Origin: CAILUG01 sp038125665
GTDB taxonomy: Bacteria; Pseudomonadota; Gammaproteobacteria; Pseudomonadales; Pseudohongiellaceae
Length of the DNA: 64,000 bases
Assembly (NCBI GenBank): GCA_038125665.1
Contig: JAYPEI010000004.1
Coordinates: forward strand, 133,329-197,328
Reading direction: 5' to 3'
A program made the translations under genes and the position numbers. How positions within the stretch are numbered: the stretch's first letter is position 1; each line of letters starts with the position of its first letter. Of this stretch, positions 1-7,796 are shown one piece after another. Below the pieces are notes generated by a model, which ran no database searches, was not told the DNA's origin, and was given only the letters and a program-made list of their open reading frames with translations.

Positions 1-865
1 CTGGGGCGTGTAGTTTCTCCACATCCTCAGGGTTTAAATTCAGTGCCTTAAGACGTTCTCGTCGTGCAGCTGAAGTTCGAACAGAACCCATGGCACCGAT
101 ATAGAATGATTTCGAGGGCAGGGCCTCAAGAAGCGCCATATCATCAATTCGAGGATCATGGCATAACGCGATGATGGCAGTTTGCTTGTCGGGTTTCATT
201 TCCCGAATCCAATCATCTGGCATCGCAGCTTTAATACTGGTGGCTTTTATTGATGGTGAATTGTCAATTAACTCTTGTCGTGGATCGCATATATGTACTT
301 CGTAATCTAGGCAAGCTGCCATATCAGCGAGATACCAGGCTACCTGGACAGCGCCCACTATTAACAAGCGAAAGGCCGGTCCATAAGTCTGTTTGAGTTT
401 CTCTGCAGTATTTTCAAGTGGCTGGAAGTGACTTGCAGGAATTAAGCGGACTTCACCTGTTTTTTTGTCTACCTCACGAGTTATCAATTGACGTGACTCG
501 ATGGCCGCCGCTAACTCTGCATATATGTCTTTTTGTGAAGGATTGATTGGTTCTATCAGTACTTCCAAACTACCGCCACAAGGTAACCCTAGGCGAAGAA
601 CATCATCCACACTGACACCATACCGTAGTTGCTCAGGAAGAGTTCTAGCGAGCTCACCACGAATAATACTTTCACGTAAGTTATCTTCGACACAACCGCC
701 AGAGAGAGAGCCGCAATAGAGACCATCTTCACAACAAGCTAGCAGAGAACCGGAGGGGCGAGGGGAAGAACCAAAAGTTTGGATAATAGTACAAAGCCAG
801 CATTGTTTACCGGCGTCCAGCCAATCACTTAGTTGACACAATACTTGCTGATCGAGTGAATTCAT
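1..865 (-). CDS. XdhC/CoxI-family molybdoenzyme accessory protein (3' end outside window)
   Basis: Read on the minus strand, an open frame starts at an ATG (865-863) and runs off the window at base 1, giving at least 288 codons. The N-terminal half carries the XdhC_CoxI features IIQTFGSSPRPSGS and GSLSGGCVEDN, then a glycine-rich LPCGGSLEVLIEP stretch. The C-terminal half is the Rossmann-like XdhC_C domain, with LLIVGAVQVAWYLADMA, ALCHDPRIDD and YIGAMGSVRTSAARRERL. Family members load or mature the sulfurated molybdenum cofactor of xanthine dehydrogenase or CO-dehydrogenase-like enzymes in the cytoplasm. No xanthine dehydrogenase gene lies in the window; it may be further along this strand beyond base 1. 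A purine-rich AGGAG lies about 13 bases before the ATG. The family is clear; the client enzyme is unknown. Confidence 0.85.
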   Translation of the reverse strand, partial: MNSLDQQVLCQLSDWLDAGKQCWLCTIIQTFGSSPRPSGSLLACCEDGLYCGSLSGGCVEDNLRESIIRGELARTLPEQLRYGVSVDDVLRLGLPCGGSLEVLIEPINPSQKDIYAELAAAIESRQLITREVDKKTGEVRLIPASHFQPLENTAEKLKQTYGPAFRLLIVGAVQVAWYLADMAACLDYEVHICDPRQELIDNSPSIKATSIKAAMPDDWIREMKPDKQTAIIALCHDPRIDDMALLEALPSKSFYIGAMGSVRTSAARRERLKALNLNPEDVEKLHAP

Positions 866-975
866 GAGGTATTGAATACTCCTGTCTCATTTAGTTAGAG
901 TATACAGTACTGATTCAGCTCAGATAAGTTCTGCCTGCGCCAAGGCTAAATATTGTCGGCTAGCTTTTATCTTCT

Positions 976-1791
976 TTATCCATTTTCATATCTATCCATT
1001 ATAGAGCGGACCAAACCACTACGGACGATATCATCACGAGAAAATTCATGTACATAGACATCCGGTAGGCCCTGGATACGGTGAAGAGCATCAGCAAGTC
1101 CGTTATGTCCTCTTAAGTCACTTTGTTTGATATCTCCGTTGATCACCACCTTGGCATTTTCACCAATTCTCGAGAGGAACATCTTCATTTGAGACGGAGT
1201 AGTGTTCTGTGCTTCATCAAGAATGACAAACGTATTTTCAGCAAAAGTTTTTCCGCGCATATAAGCCAAAGGGGCTCCAATAATACGCCCATGCCTTAGA
1301 CAATAGTCCACGACACCACGCCCTAGTCGTTCAACCAGTATGTCGCGGAAAGCATCGATATAAACTGCGTATTTTTCTTCAAGTTCACCGGGCAGGAATC
1401 CTAGTTGTTCACCAGCTTCTACTGCTGGTCGAGTGAGAATGATGCGTTCAATTCGACCAGATTCAAGTAACTCAGCTGCAAGGGCACCTGCACAGTAGGA
1501 TTTACCAGTTCCAGCAGGACCTATGCCGAAAGTGAGACTGTGGTTTTTGATGGCATTGACATAACGCTGTTGTGAAGGTGTGCGGGAGAAAAAGGGGAGA
1601 GTGTTTCTTTTTGGGACATAACCCATGGTAAGTACTTCAGAGTGAGAGGAAAACTCGATTATGTTACTGTTATCCTGCTGTCTTCGCTTATTAACTTTGC
1701 GGTGTTCACGATCTTTACGATTAGTATTTTGGTGACTTTCGAGCTCCTGGGCGTGACGCTGTTGACGACGGACTTGGGCGCGCTTAGCCAT
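976..1791 (-). CDS. PhoH-family P-loop ATPase (short form)
   Basis: A 271-residue protein with a basic, Arg/Gln/His-rich leader (residues 1-45) followed by a PhoH ATPase core. Walker A is GPAGTGKS (91-98) and Walker B is VILDEAQN (189-196); FLSRIGENAKVVINGD and SDLRG after it are typical PhoH motifs. PhoH-like proteins are cytoplasmic ATPases linked to RNA metabolism and phosphate stress, with poorly defined substrates. This is the short type without the KH-like domain or the ybeY/ybeX neighbours of E. coli ybeZ, so it is not the YbeZ orthologue by context. A strong Shine-Dalgarno (GGAGG) precedes the ATG. The Arg-rich leader could bind RNA, but that is inference. Confidence 0.88.
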   Translation of the reverse strand: MAKRAQVRRQQRHAQELESHQNTNRKDREHRKVNKRRQQDNSNIIEFSSHSEVLTMGYVPKRNTLPFFSRTPSQQRYVNAIKNHSLTFGIGPAGTGKSYCAGALAAELLESGRIERIILTRPAVEAGEQLGFLPGELEEKYAVYIDAFRDILVERLGRGVVDYCLRHGRIIGAPLAYMRGKTFAENTFVILDEAQNTTPSQMKMFLSRIGENAKVVINGDIKQSDLRGHNGLADALHRIQGLPDVYVHEFSRDDIVRSGLVRSIMDRYENG

Positions 1792-2089
1792 GGCGTATCC
1801 TCCGGTTGGGCGAGCTTTTAGTTAAATAGGAACTATTAAAAAAGACAAAACAAAAAATGAGGGTAGGGTTCATTTGTTGATCAAGACAAGCCATAACGCT
1901 TTTTGATCTATCGCGTAGGTCCTGAGCTAAACACTGAATTCGTGTATAATCTATCTGTATCTGCAAAATTTCCTCTCACGTGGTTTATTGCAGCTAGGAG
2001 ATGACTTCAGGAAGTCTGCTTGAGCAGTGCTACGATGTCAACTCACCCTTGATGAATTTTTTTTCTAATTAAAACTACCTGGAGTCCAT

Positions 2090-2986
2090 ATGAAGTTTCG
2101 TCCATGTATAGATCTGCGCGAAGGTAAGGTAGTGCAGATTGTGGGGGGGACTCTTCAGGAGCACAGCAATCATGCTGCGTCAAACCCTCGAGAATCAAAA
2201 ACTGCGGATGCCTCTGGTGTAGACCCCATGACTGAGGCTATTCCGTTGGTTAATGATACTCGGGGTGAGTTAAGTCCTATTCAGTTTTTTCAAACTGCCA
2301 AGACAAATTTTGTGAGTGAGCTTGCCCCGGCTCATTACGCTAAGCTATATGCTGATGCCAAGCTTACTGGTGGTCATGTGATTGCCTTAGGGGCAGGCAA
2401 CATAGCAGCAGCTCGAGAGGCTCTGGGTACTTGGCCTGAAGGTTTACAGTATGGAGGTGGTGTTACTGCAGAAAATGCGGCTGACTGGCTTGATGCAGGT
2501 GCAAGTCATGTTATTGTTACTTCTTATGTTTTTCGTGAAGGAAAAATTGATTTTGATCGTCTTAAACATTTGGTGCAGCGAATTGGGGCTGACAAGCTGG
2601 TTCTGGATTTGAGTTGTCGCAAGCGAGAAGGGCAGCACTTTGTGGTTACAAATCGTTGGCAACGCTTTAGTACAGAGGTGGTGTCTAGCGAGCTCCTGGA
2701 TAAACTTAGCCGTTATTGTGTTGAATTCCTAGTCCATGGAGTAGACGTTGAAGGTTTGCAGCAGGGGTTGGATGAAGAGCTCATAATTTTATTGGGTAAA
2801 ATAACGCCACTACCGATGACTTATGCGGGAGGAGCGCGATTTCTTGAAGATCTAGATCGGGTAAAAGAGCTTGGTGCCGGTTGTATCGATCTAACAATTG
2901 GTTCAGCTCTCGATATTTTTGGGGGGCAACTTTCTTTCCAGAGCGTTTGCTCGTGGCAAAGTAAACAAACTAAGCACTCAGCTTAA
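2090..2986 (+). CDS. hisA: Eukaryotic-type HisA (ProFAR isomerase) with an N-terminal insert
   Basis: This 298-residue protein matches the eukaryotic HIS6 form of phosphoribosylformimino-5-aminoimidazole carboxamide ribotide isomerase (fourth step of histidine synthesis) rather than bacterial HisA. Diagnostic stretches are FRPCIDLREGKVVQIVGGTL (3-22), KTNFVSELAPAHYAKLYADA (71-90), YGGGVTAENAADWLDAGAS (121-139), KLVLDLSCRK (169-178), NRWQRF, YAGGARFLEDLD and DLTIGSALDIFGG. Asp8 is in the position of the catalytic base. Between GGTL and KTNFVS the yeast protein has a short linker, whereas here about 48 residues (23-70) intervene, polar and low in predicted structure. It stands alone: no other his gene lies in the window. 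GGAG precedes the ATG. It overlaps the convergent gene at 2978-4477 by 9 bases. Assignment is confident; why this form is here is unknown. Confidence 0.88.
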   Translation: MKFRPCIDLREGKVVQIVGGTLQEHSNHAASNPRESKTADASGVDPMTEAIPLVNDTRGELSPIQFFQTAKTNFVSELAPAHYAKLYADAKLTGGHVIALGAGNIAAAREALGTWPEGLQYGGGVTAENAADWLDAGASHVIVTSYVFREGKIDFDRLKHLVQRIGADKLVLDLSCRKREGQHFVVTNRWQRFSTEVVSSELLDKLSRYCVEFLVHGVDVEGLQQGLDEELIILLGKITPLPMTYAGGARFLEDLDRVKELGAGCIDLTIGSALDIFGGQLSFQSVCSWQSKQTKHSA

Positions 2987-4477
2987 ACGCTCTCGCTTGT
3001 AATACGTTTTAAGACTCACACTTTGAAACGGCTGAGTTACAATGCGCGCGTGTTCACGTGTCAATAAACGAGGATGAGCTAGACCGCAAGAACGAGCAAT
3101 TAAGTTAACTTCCTTAACCATGTTACTGTGATAATTAGCAACCCTTTCTGCTTTGTCTTCCACTACTAGGCCTCGTTGTAATTTAGGGTCATGTGTCGTG
3201 ATACCCGTAGGACAACTGTTCTTGTTGCATTCCAGGGCCTGAATGCAGCCTAGAGAGAACATAAAACCACGAGCATTGTTAATAGTATCTGCACCAGCAC
3301 AAAGTGCCCAAGCTACATCAGAAGGGTTGAGTAATTTTCCTGAAGCAATAACTTTTATCCTCTCCCGAAGACCATAGGTAACAAGTAAATCCACTATTAA
3401 AGGCAAGGATTCTCGTATATCCATTCCCACATCATCAATTAAAGTAAGAGGCGCAGCACCTGTACCGCCATCACCACTATCGATGATAACAAAATCTGGT
3501 GCTGACGCTTCCCCCGATTGCTTGATTTTAAGTAGTAACTCTTCGAACCATTCCTCACGACCAAGCACAAATTTGATACCCACTGGCTTGCCGCTCAGTT
3601 CCCTTAGCCAGTGGATTCGAGCCAGAAGGTCATCATGTGTTTTGATGTCTGGGTGACGATTAGGACTAATTGAGGGTTCATTCGGAGTAATACCCCGAAT
3701 GGCTGCTATTTCCTCCGTGACCTTCACAGCAGGAACAATACCTCCTTTACCGGGTTTAGCTCCTTGACTGAGTTTAAGCTCAAACATTTTTAGTTGGGGT
3801 AAAGCTGCTATTTCACGAAGCTTACCCTCATCATAATTACCTTGTGCATCTCGCACGCCATAGCGGGCTGTACCGATTTGCATGATAACATCACAATTAC
3901 CCTCCAGGTGGTAGGGAGTTAGAGATCCTTCTCCTGTAGACATCCAACAGCCGGCCTTGCCTGCACCATGTGAAAGAGCTAAAACAGCTGGCCGTGATAA
4001 AGCACCATAGCTCATACCCGATATGTTGAAGAATGAACGCGTAGAGAAAGGCTGTCTGCAGTAAGGCCCAAAAGTAATCGGAGGAGTGGGTTCGGCTTCT
4101 TCATCCAATACTGCAAACCCAGCATTAACAAATATAATATGCCCCGGTTTGCTATTAGTAGTTGTAGAGCCAAAGGCTTGTGTATTGTCCACATTCTTTG
4201 AAGCTCTATAAACCCAAGAACGTTGTGCTCTGTTGAAGGGAAGTTCTTCACGATCTTGCGAGATGATGTATTGTCGGAAGAAGCTACCTAGATGCTCTAA
4301 TAGATAACGAAAGCGACCAATTAACGGATAGTTTCTCCGGATTGTGTGATGGCTTTGTCTGACATCAATGACATAAAGCACTAAGGCGACTATAAGCCCA
4401 ATACCTATCAAACTAATAAGCAAGCTGGAGAGGATATCGGGTGCAAGCATCAAATATTCAGTAAATTTATTCATCAA
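2978..4477 (-). CDS. FMN-binding glutamate-synthase-domain protein, membrane-anchored
   Basis: A 499-residue protein with one N-terminal membrane helix (about residues 13-38) and then a GltB-like FMN/iron-sulfur domain. Visible signatures are SGMSYGALSRPAVLALSHGA (153-172), STGEGSLTPYH, QGAKPGKGG (substrate/FMN loop), DSGDGGTGAAP and the cluster motif C411-x5-C417-x4-C422PTG, which matches the [3Fe-4S] ligands of glutamate synthase. It lacks the glutaminase domain of GltB, so it cannot be assumed to make glutamate from glutamine; family members of this architecture are mostly uncharacterised. The gene is 13 bases downstream of a ferredoxin-domain flavin reductase on the same strand, which probably supplies its electrons (inference). 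The second Met (position 4474) is an equally good start. Confidence 0.85.
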   Translation of the reverse strand: MMNKFTEYLMLAPDILSSLLISLIGIGLIVALVLYVIDVRQSHHTIRRNYPLIGRFRYLLEHLGSFFRQYIISQDREELPFNRAQRSWVYRASKNVDNTQAFGSTTTNSKPGHIIFVNAGFAVLDEEAEPTPPITFGPYCRQPFSTRSFFNISGMSYGALSRPAVLALSHGAGKAGCWMSTGEGSLTPYHLEGNCDVIMQIGTARYGVRDAQGNYDEGKLREIAALPQLKMFELKLSQGAKPGKGGIVPAVKVTEEIAAIRGITPNEPSISPNRHPDIKTHDDLLARIHWLRELSGKPVGIKFVLGREEWFEELLLKIKQSGEASAPDFVIIDSGDGGTGAAPLTLIDDVGMDIRESLPLIVDLLVTYGLRERIKVIASGKLLNPSDVAWALCAGADTINNARGFMFSLGCIQALECNKNSCPTGITTHDPKLQRGLVVEDKAERVANYHSNMVKEVNLIARSCGLAHPRLLTREHARIVTQPFQSVSLKTYYKRERLS

Positions 4478-4490
4478 TTGATGTACTCAT

Positions 4491-5579
4491 TCAGTCGTTC
4501 AGTGATTCGACTTTTAGGTTGCTAGTATCATAGCTTACGGGTCTATCTGTAAATGGATCATGTAAGATTCTTTGTGGAGGAATGCCTGCAAGATATGCCA
4601 TCTTATGTAAACTGTGAACCACTGTAGGACTGCCACAAAAAAAGGCGGTGGCCTGACGCAATCCTGTTCCAGTGACTAGGCTAAGGGCTTTTTTTAATTT
4701 GCTTTGAAGATCGCCACAGAGAAAATGATTTTCAATGTTGGCCCCAAGTCTTTCTTCTTCAGCTTCTTTAAGGACAGGATGGTAGTGAAAATTTGCATAG
4801 GTATTTGACATACTTATTAGTTCTTCGATGAGGTACAGACCAGCACTGTTTCTTGCTCCGTGGTAGAGATGAATTTCAGCTTGATGGCCTTGACGTAATG
4901 CATCCTTAGATATTGCCAGCAATGGAGCTAAACCTGTCCCGTTACCGCCTAACCAAAGAGTAGATTGACTATCGCGAACAGAATCGTAGTGGCATTGACT
5001 GCCCGGACCCTGTAATCTGATTTCATCGCCAAGCTTGGCCTCATAGAACAGCCAGCGAGTAAATTCACCATGACTGGTGGCACTAATATGGAAATCCAAT
5101 TTCAATTCTTGGCTATAGTCATTTGCTGTTGAGTAAGGGCGAGTGATCCCTGTCGGAGTGCTCAGGCTAAAGAATTGACCAGGATGATAGCTAGGTAACC
5201 GTGAGCGATCTGCAGGAATTAGAGTGACTAGCATGGTTTTGCTATTGAGCGGACTCATTTGAGTCAGTGTACAAGGGATACTAAAATCTGCTCGGGAAGG
5301 TAGACAGGCTGCCACATCTTCTTCCGGATACCACCGACAAGCAAGCGTAAAGCCTTTTTCTGTTAATTCTTTTCTAAGCCATTGTTGTGATTCGATACTT
5401 GCGCATGTGTCTACTGCTTTTATCAGGCATGCTTGGCACATGCCTGCTTTACAGGCGTAGGGCAATACTTCGCCATGTCTAAGCAAGCAGTCTAGGACAT
5501 TTTCATAAGGCCTGAGTTCCAACAAACGGTTATTAAATTTTAATGTAGGCATCGTAGTAGTATAACAAGACCATGGCAA
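4491..5579 (-). CDS. Ferredoxin-domain flavin oxidoreductase (phenol hydroxylase/CDP-6-deoxyglucose reductase type)
   Basis: A 362-residue electron-transfer protein with a plant-type [2Fe-2S] domain at the N-terminus (C43-x4-C48-x2-C51 and C81), then an FAD-binding barrel (PGQFFSLSTPTGITRPYSTA, with RPYS as the flavin motif) and an NAD(P)-binding lobe (LWLGGNGTGLAPLLAI and FFCGSP near the end). This is the order found in reductase components of ring-hydroxylating oxygenases and in CDP-6-deoxy-delta-3,4-glucoseen reductases. No oxygenase is nearby. The adjacent downstream gene is a GltB-like FMN/3Fe-4S protein 13 bases away, so the two probably form one redox pair. An internal Met at codon 10 (5552) aligns better with the usual ferredoxin start; neither start has a clear ribosome site. 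Confidence 0.85.
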   Translation of the reverse strand: MPWSCYTTTMPTLKFNNRLLELRPYENVLDCLLRHGEVLPYACKAGMCQACLIKAVDTCASIESQQWLRKELTEKGFTLACRWYPEEDVAACLPSRADFSIPCTLTQMSPLNSKTMLVTLIPADRSRLPSYHPGQFFSLSTPTGITRPYSTANDYSQELKLDFHISATSHGEFTRWLFYEAKLGDEIRLQGPGSQCHYDSVRDSQSTLWLGGNGTGLAPLLAISKDALRQGHQAEIHLYHGARNSAGLYLIEELISMSNTYANFHYHPVLKEAEEERLGANIENHFLCGDLQSKLKKALSLVTGTGLRQATAFFCGSPTVVHSLHKMAYLAGIPPQRILHDPFTDRPVSYDTSNLKVESLND

Positions 5580-5621
5580 TGGCTATACTATTCCTTTAAG
5601 AGAAAGTTCAAGGGAAGTCGA

Positions 5622-6290
5622 ATGTCAGTCAGTGATTTACCTCATCTACCAAGTATAATTCTAGCCTCGGCCTCCCCACGACGACTTTCCCTCTTGGAAC
5701 AGGTAGGTGTAAGTGTAAAGGTATTGGCACAGGATATTGATGAGAGCGTGCTTAAGGAAGAAACTCCTGCCATTTATGTCCAAAGAGTAGCTCAAGCAAA
5801 GGCAAAAGCTACATTACTGGATTCTCGATATGATGGAGTTAGTCTGATTCTAGCCGCAGATACCAGTGTTGTGCTGGGCAACGAGATTCTTGGTAAACCA
5901 GCCGACATTGACGAAGCAGCATTAATGTTGAGGAAACTTTCAGGCCGAGAGCATCAAGTTCTTACAGCTGTTTGCCTGACAGGAGCTTACGTTGATGGTG
6001 AAATGATAACTAAGACTGTATTAAGCTGTTCTAAAGTAAGATTTAAACATCTCAAGGAGACAGAGATATCATTTTATTTGCAAAGTGGTGAATACCATGG
6101 AAAGGCTGGGGCCTATGCAATACAAGGTTTAGGTGCTTTTTTTGTGTGCCATTTGCAAGGCAGTTACAGTGCAGTTATGGGATTACCTCTGTTTGAAACA
6201 GCGCAATTGCTAGAAGAATTTGGTGTTAGCTTAACCTCAATAGTTAGTCAGGCACTCTCATCCCAAAACAGTGAAGAAGGTAGGCAATGA
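5622..6290 (+). CDS. maf: Maf-family nucleoside triphosphate pyrophosphatase (dTTP/UTP type)
   Basis: A 222-residue protein with the Maf signature near the N-terminus (ILASASPRRLSLLEQVG), the catalytic segment AADTSVVLGNEILGKP, LRKLSGREHQVLTAV, and the later AYAIQGLGAFFV. Maf proteins hydrolyse non-canonical or selected NTPs to NMP plus pyrophosphate and can affect septation. The position directly before rng and yhdP copies the E. coli yhdE-rng-yhdP order, so this is the YhdE orthologue by context. Its stop overlaps the rng start by 4 bases (ATGA), indicating translational coupling. It is divergent from the flavin reductase at 4491-5579. Confidence 0.93.
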   Translation: MSVSDLPHLPSIILASASPRRLSLLEQVGVSVKVLAQDIDESVLKEETPAIYVQRVAQAKAKATLLDSRYDGVSLILAADTSVVLGNEILGKPADIDEAALMLRKLSGREHQVLTAVCLTGAYVDGEMITKTVLSCSKVRFKHLKETEISFYLQSGEYHGKAGAYAIQGLGAFFVCHLQGSYSAVMGLPLFETAQLLEEFGVSLTSIVSQALSSQNSEEGRQ

Positions 6291-7780
6291 GTTTTGAAAT
6301 ACTGATTTCTGCTACTCCTCGTGAAACCAGGGTAGCTCTGACCGAACAAGGGTTGTTGCAAGAAATCTATATCGAGAGAAAAAATAAGGTAGGTCCAGTA
6401 GGTAACATTTACTACGGCAAAGTCATGAGAGTAATGCCAGGTATGCAGGCAGCCTTTGTCGATATTGGTCTAGACAAAGCAGGCTTCATTCATGCTGCCG
6501 ATGCTATGCCAGTTAATATCGAACCAAATACGCCAATCCCAGATATCGTGAATCTTCTCCGTGATGGACAGTTAGTAGTAGTTCAAGTCGTCAAAGAGCC
6601 AATTGGGAGCAAAGGTGCTAGGCTCACTATGCAGCTTTCAATTGCCGGACGGTACCTGGTTTTTATGCCCGGAAACAGACACCTTGGTATTTCTCAGCGC
6701 ATAGAGCAGGAGACTGAACGTGAGCGTTTGCTTGGATTGCTAGATCAGGCAGTCAACATTTGTGAAAGCGATCAGCAAAATTCTACACCGGAACTAAGAG
6801 GTGGCTTCATTCTTAGAACTGCAGCTGAGGGAGCTACCCTTGAGGAATTACTTAACGATATTAGGTTTTTATATAAACTTTGGGCTTCAGTTGAGAGGCG
6901 TCAGCAAGAGTCTGGAAGCAATAAAGTTAGGCTCTTGTATCAGGACTTAGTACTTTATATGCGGGCAATGCGTGATATTCTGCGTGCTAATGTGGAACGC
7001 ATACGTGTAGACGATAGTGAAATTTTTGCTGAAGCCCGAGGGTTTCTTCAAGACTTCACGCCAGAATTACTTCCCATGCTAGAACTCTATCAAGAGGAGC
7101 GTCCACTTTTTGATGTCTATAGCATCGAGGAAGAAATACAGAAAGCTCTCGCCCGAACCGTACATCTTAAGAGTGGAGGTAATCTTGTCATAGACCAGAA
7201 TGAAGCTATGACTACAATTGATATCAATACGGGAGCGTTTATTGGTAATAGAAATCAAGAGGAAACTATTTTTCGAACTAACCTTGAGGCAGCAAAATCG
7301 ATTGCACGACAACTGAAGGTTAGAAACATTGGGGGGATAGTGATAATTGATTTCATAGATATGCACAATGAAGAGCACAAGCGACAAGTGTTACGCGCAT
7401 TGACAGCAGCTCTGGAGAAAGATCCAGCCCGTACACGAGTGACTGGCTTATCAGAGCTAGGTCTCATTGAGATGACTAGAAAGCGTACAAGAGAGAGTCT
7501 ACAGCAGATCTTATGTCAGGAGTGTCCAGAGTGCCAGGGTAGGGCGAGAATTAAGACTCCAGAGACTATGTGTTACGAAATATTCCGAGAAATCCTCCGT
7601 GTGGCTAGTGCTTATGAAAATCAAGCGATAAGAGTACTTTGTGCGCAGGACGTTGTGGATCGTATGCTGGATGAAGAATCATCAACCATTGCTAATCTAG
7701 AGATGGTGTCGGGTAAAAAAATCAACTTTCAAATCGATGGCTCTTATGGAACAGAGCAGTTCGACATAGTTCTATTTTGA
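6287..7780 (+). CDS. rng: Ribonuclease G
   Basis: A 497-residue RNase E/G-family endoribonuclease. The S1 RNA-binding domain spans roughly residues 38-125 (NIYYGKVMRVMPGMQAAFVD, KAGFIHAAD). The DNase I-like catalytic core has the metal-binding aspartates D312 (TTIDINTG) and D355 (IIDFIDM), and the zinc-link cysteines lie at C410/C413/C416 with the ECPECQGRARIKT stretch. The length fits RNase G, with no RNase E-type degradosome tail. RNase G matures the 5' end of 16S rRNA and degrades selected mRNAs. It is the middle gene of the maf-rng-yhdP run: a 4-base overlap with maf and a short gap to yhdP. Confidence 0.95.
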   Translation: MSFEILISATPRETRVALTEQGLLQEIYIERKNKVGPVGNIYYGKVMRVMPGMQAAFVDIGLDKAGFIHAADAMPVNIEPNTPIPDIVNLLRDGQLVVVQVVKEPIGSKGARLTMQLSIAGRYLVFMPGNRHLGISQRIEQETERERLLGLLDQAVNICESDQQNSTPELRGGFILRTAAEGATLEELLNDIRFLYKLWASVERRQQESGSNKVRLLYQDLVLYMRAMRDILRANVERIRVDDSEIFAEARGFLQDFTPELLPMLELYQEERPLFDVYSIEEEIQKALARTVHLKSGGNLVIDQNEAMTTIDINTGAFIGNRNQEETIFRTNLEAAKSIARQLKVRNIGGIVIIDFIDMHNEEHKRQVLRALTAALEKDPARTRVTGLSELGLIEMTRKRTRESLQQILCQECPECQGRARIKTPETMCYEIFREILRVASAYENQAIRVLCAQDVVDRMLDEESSTIANLEMVSGKKINFQIDGSYGTEQFDIVLF

Positions 7781-7796
7781 GGTTTAGGTGAGCTTA

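Noticed and set aside
1784..1966. 60-codon minus-strand frame before the PhoH gene
   Set aside because: No ribosome site, no family, sits where the PhoH promoter and leader should be.
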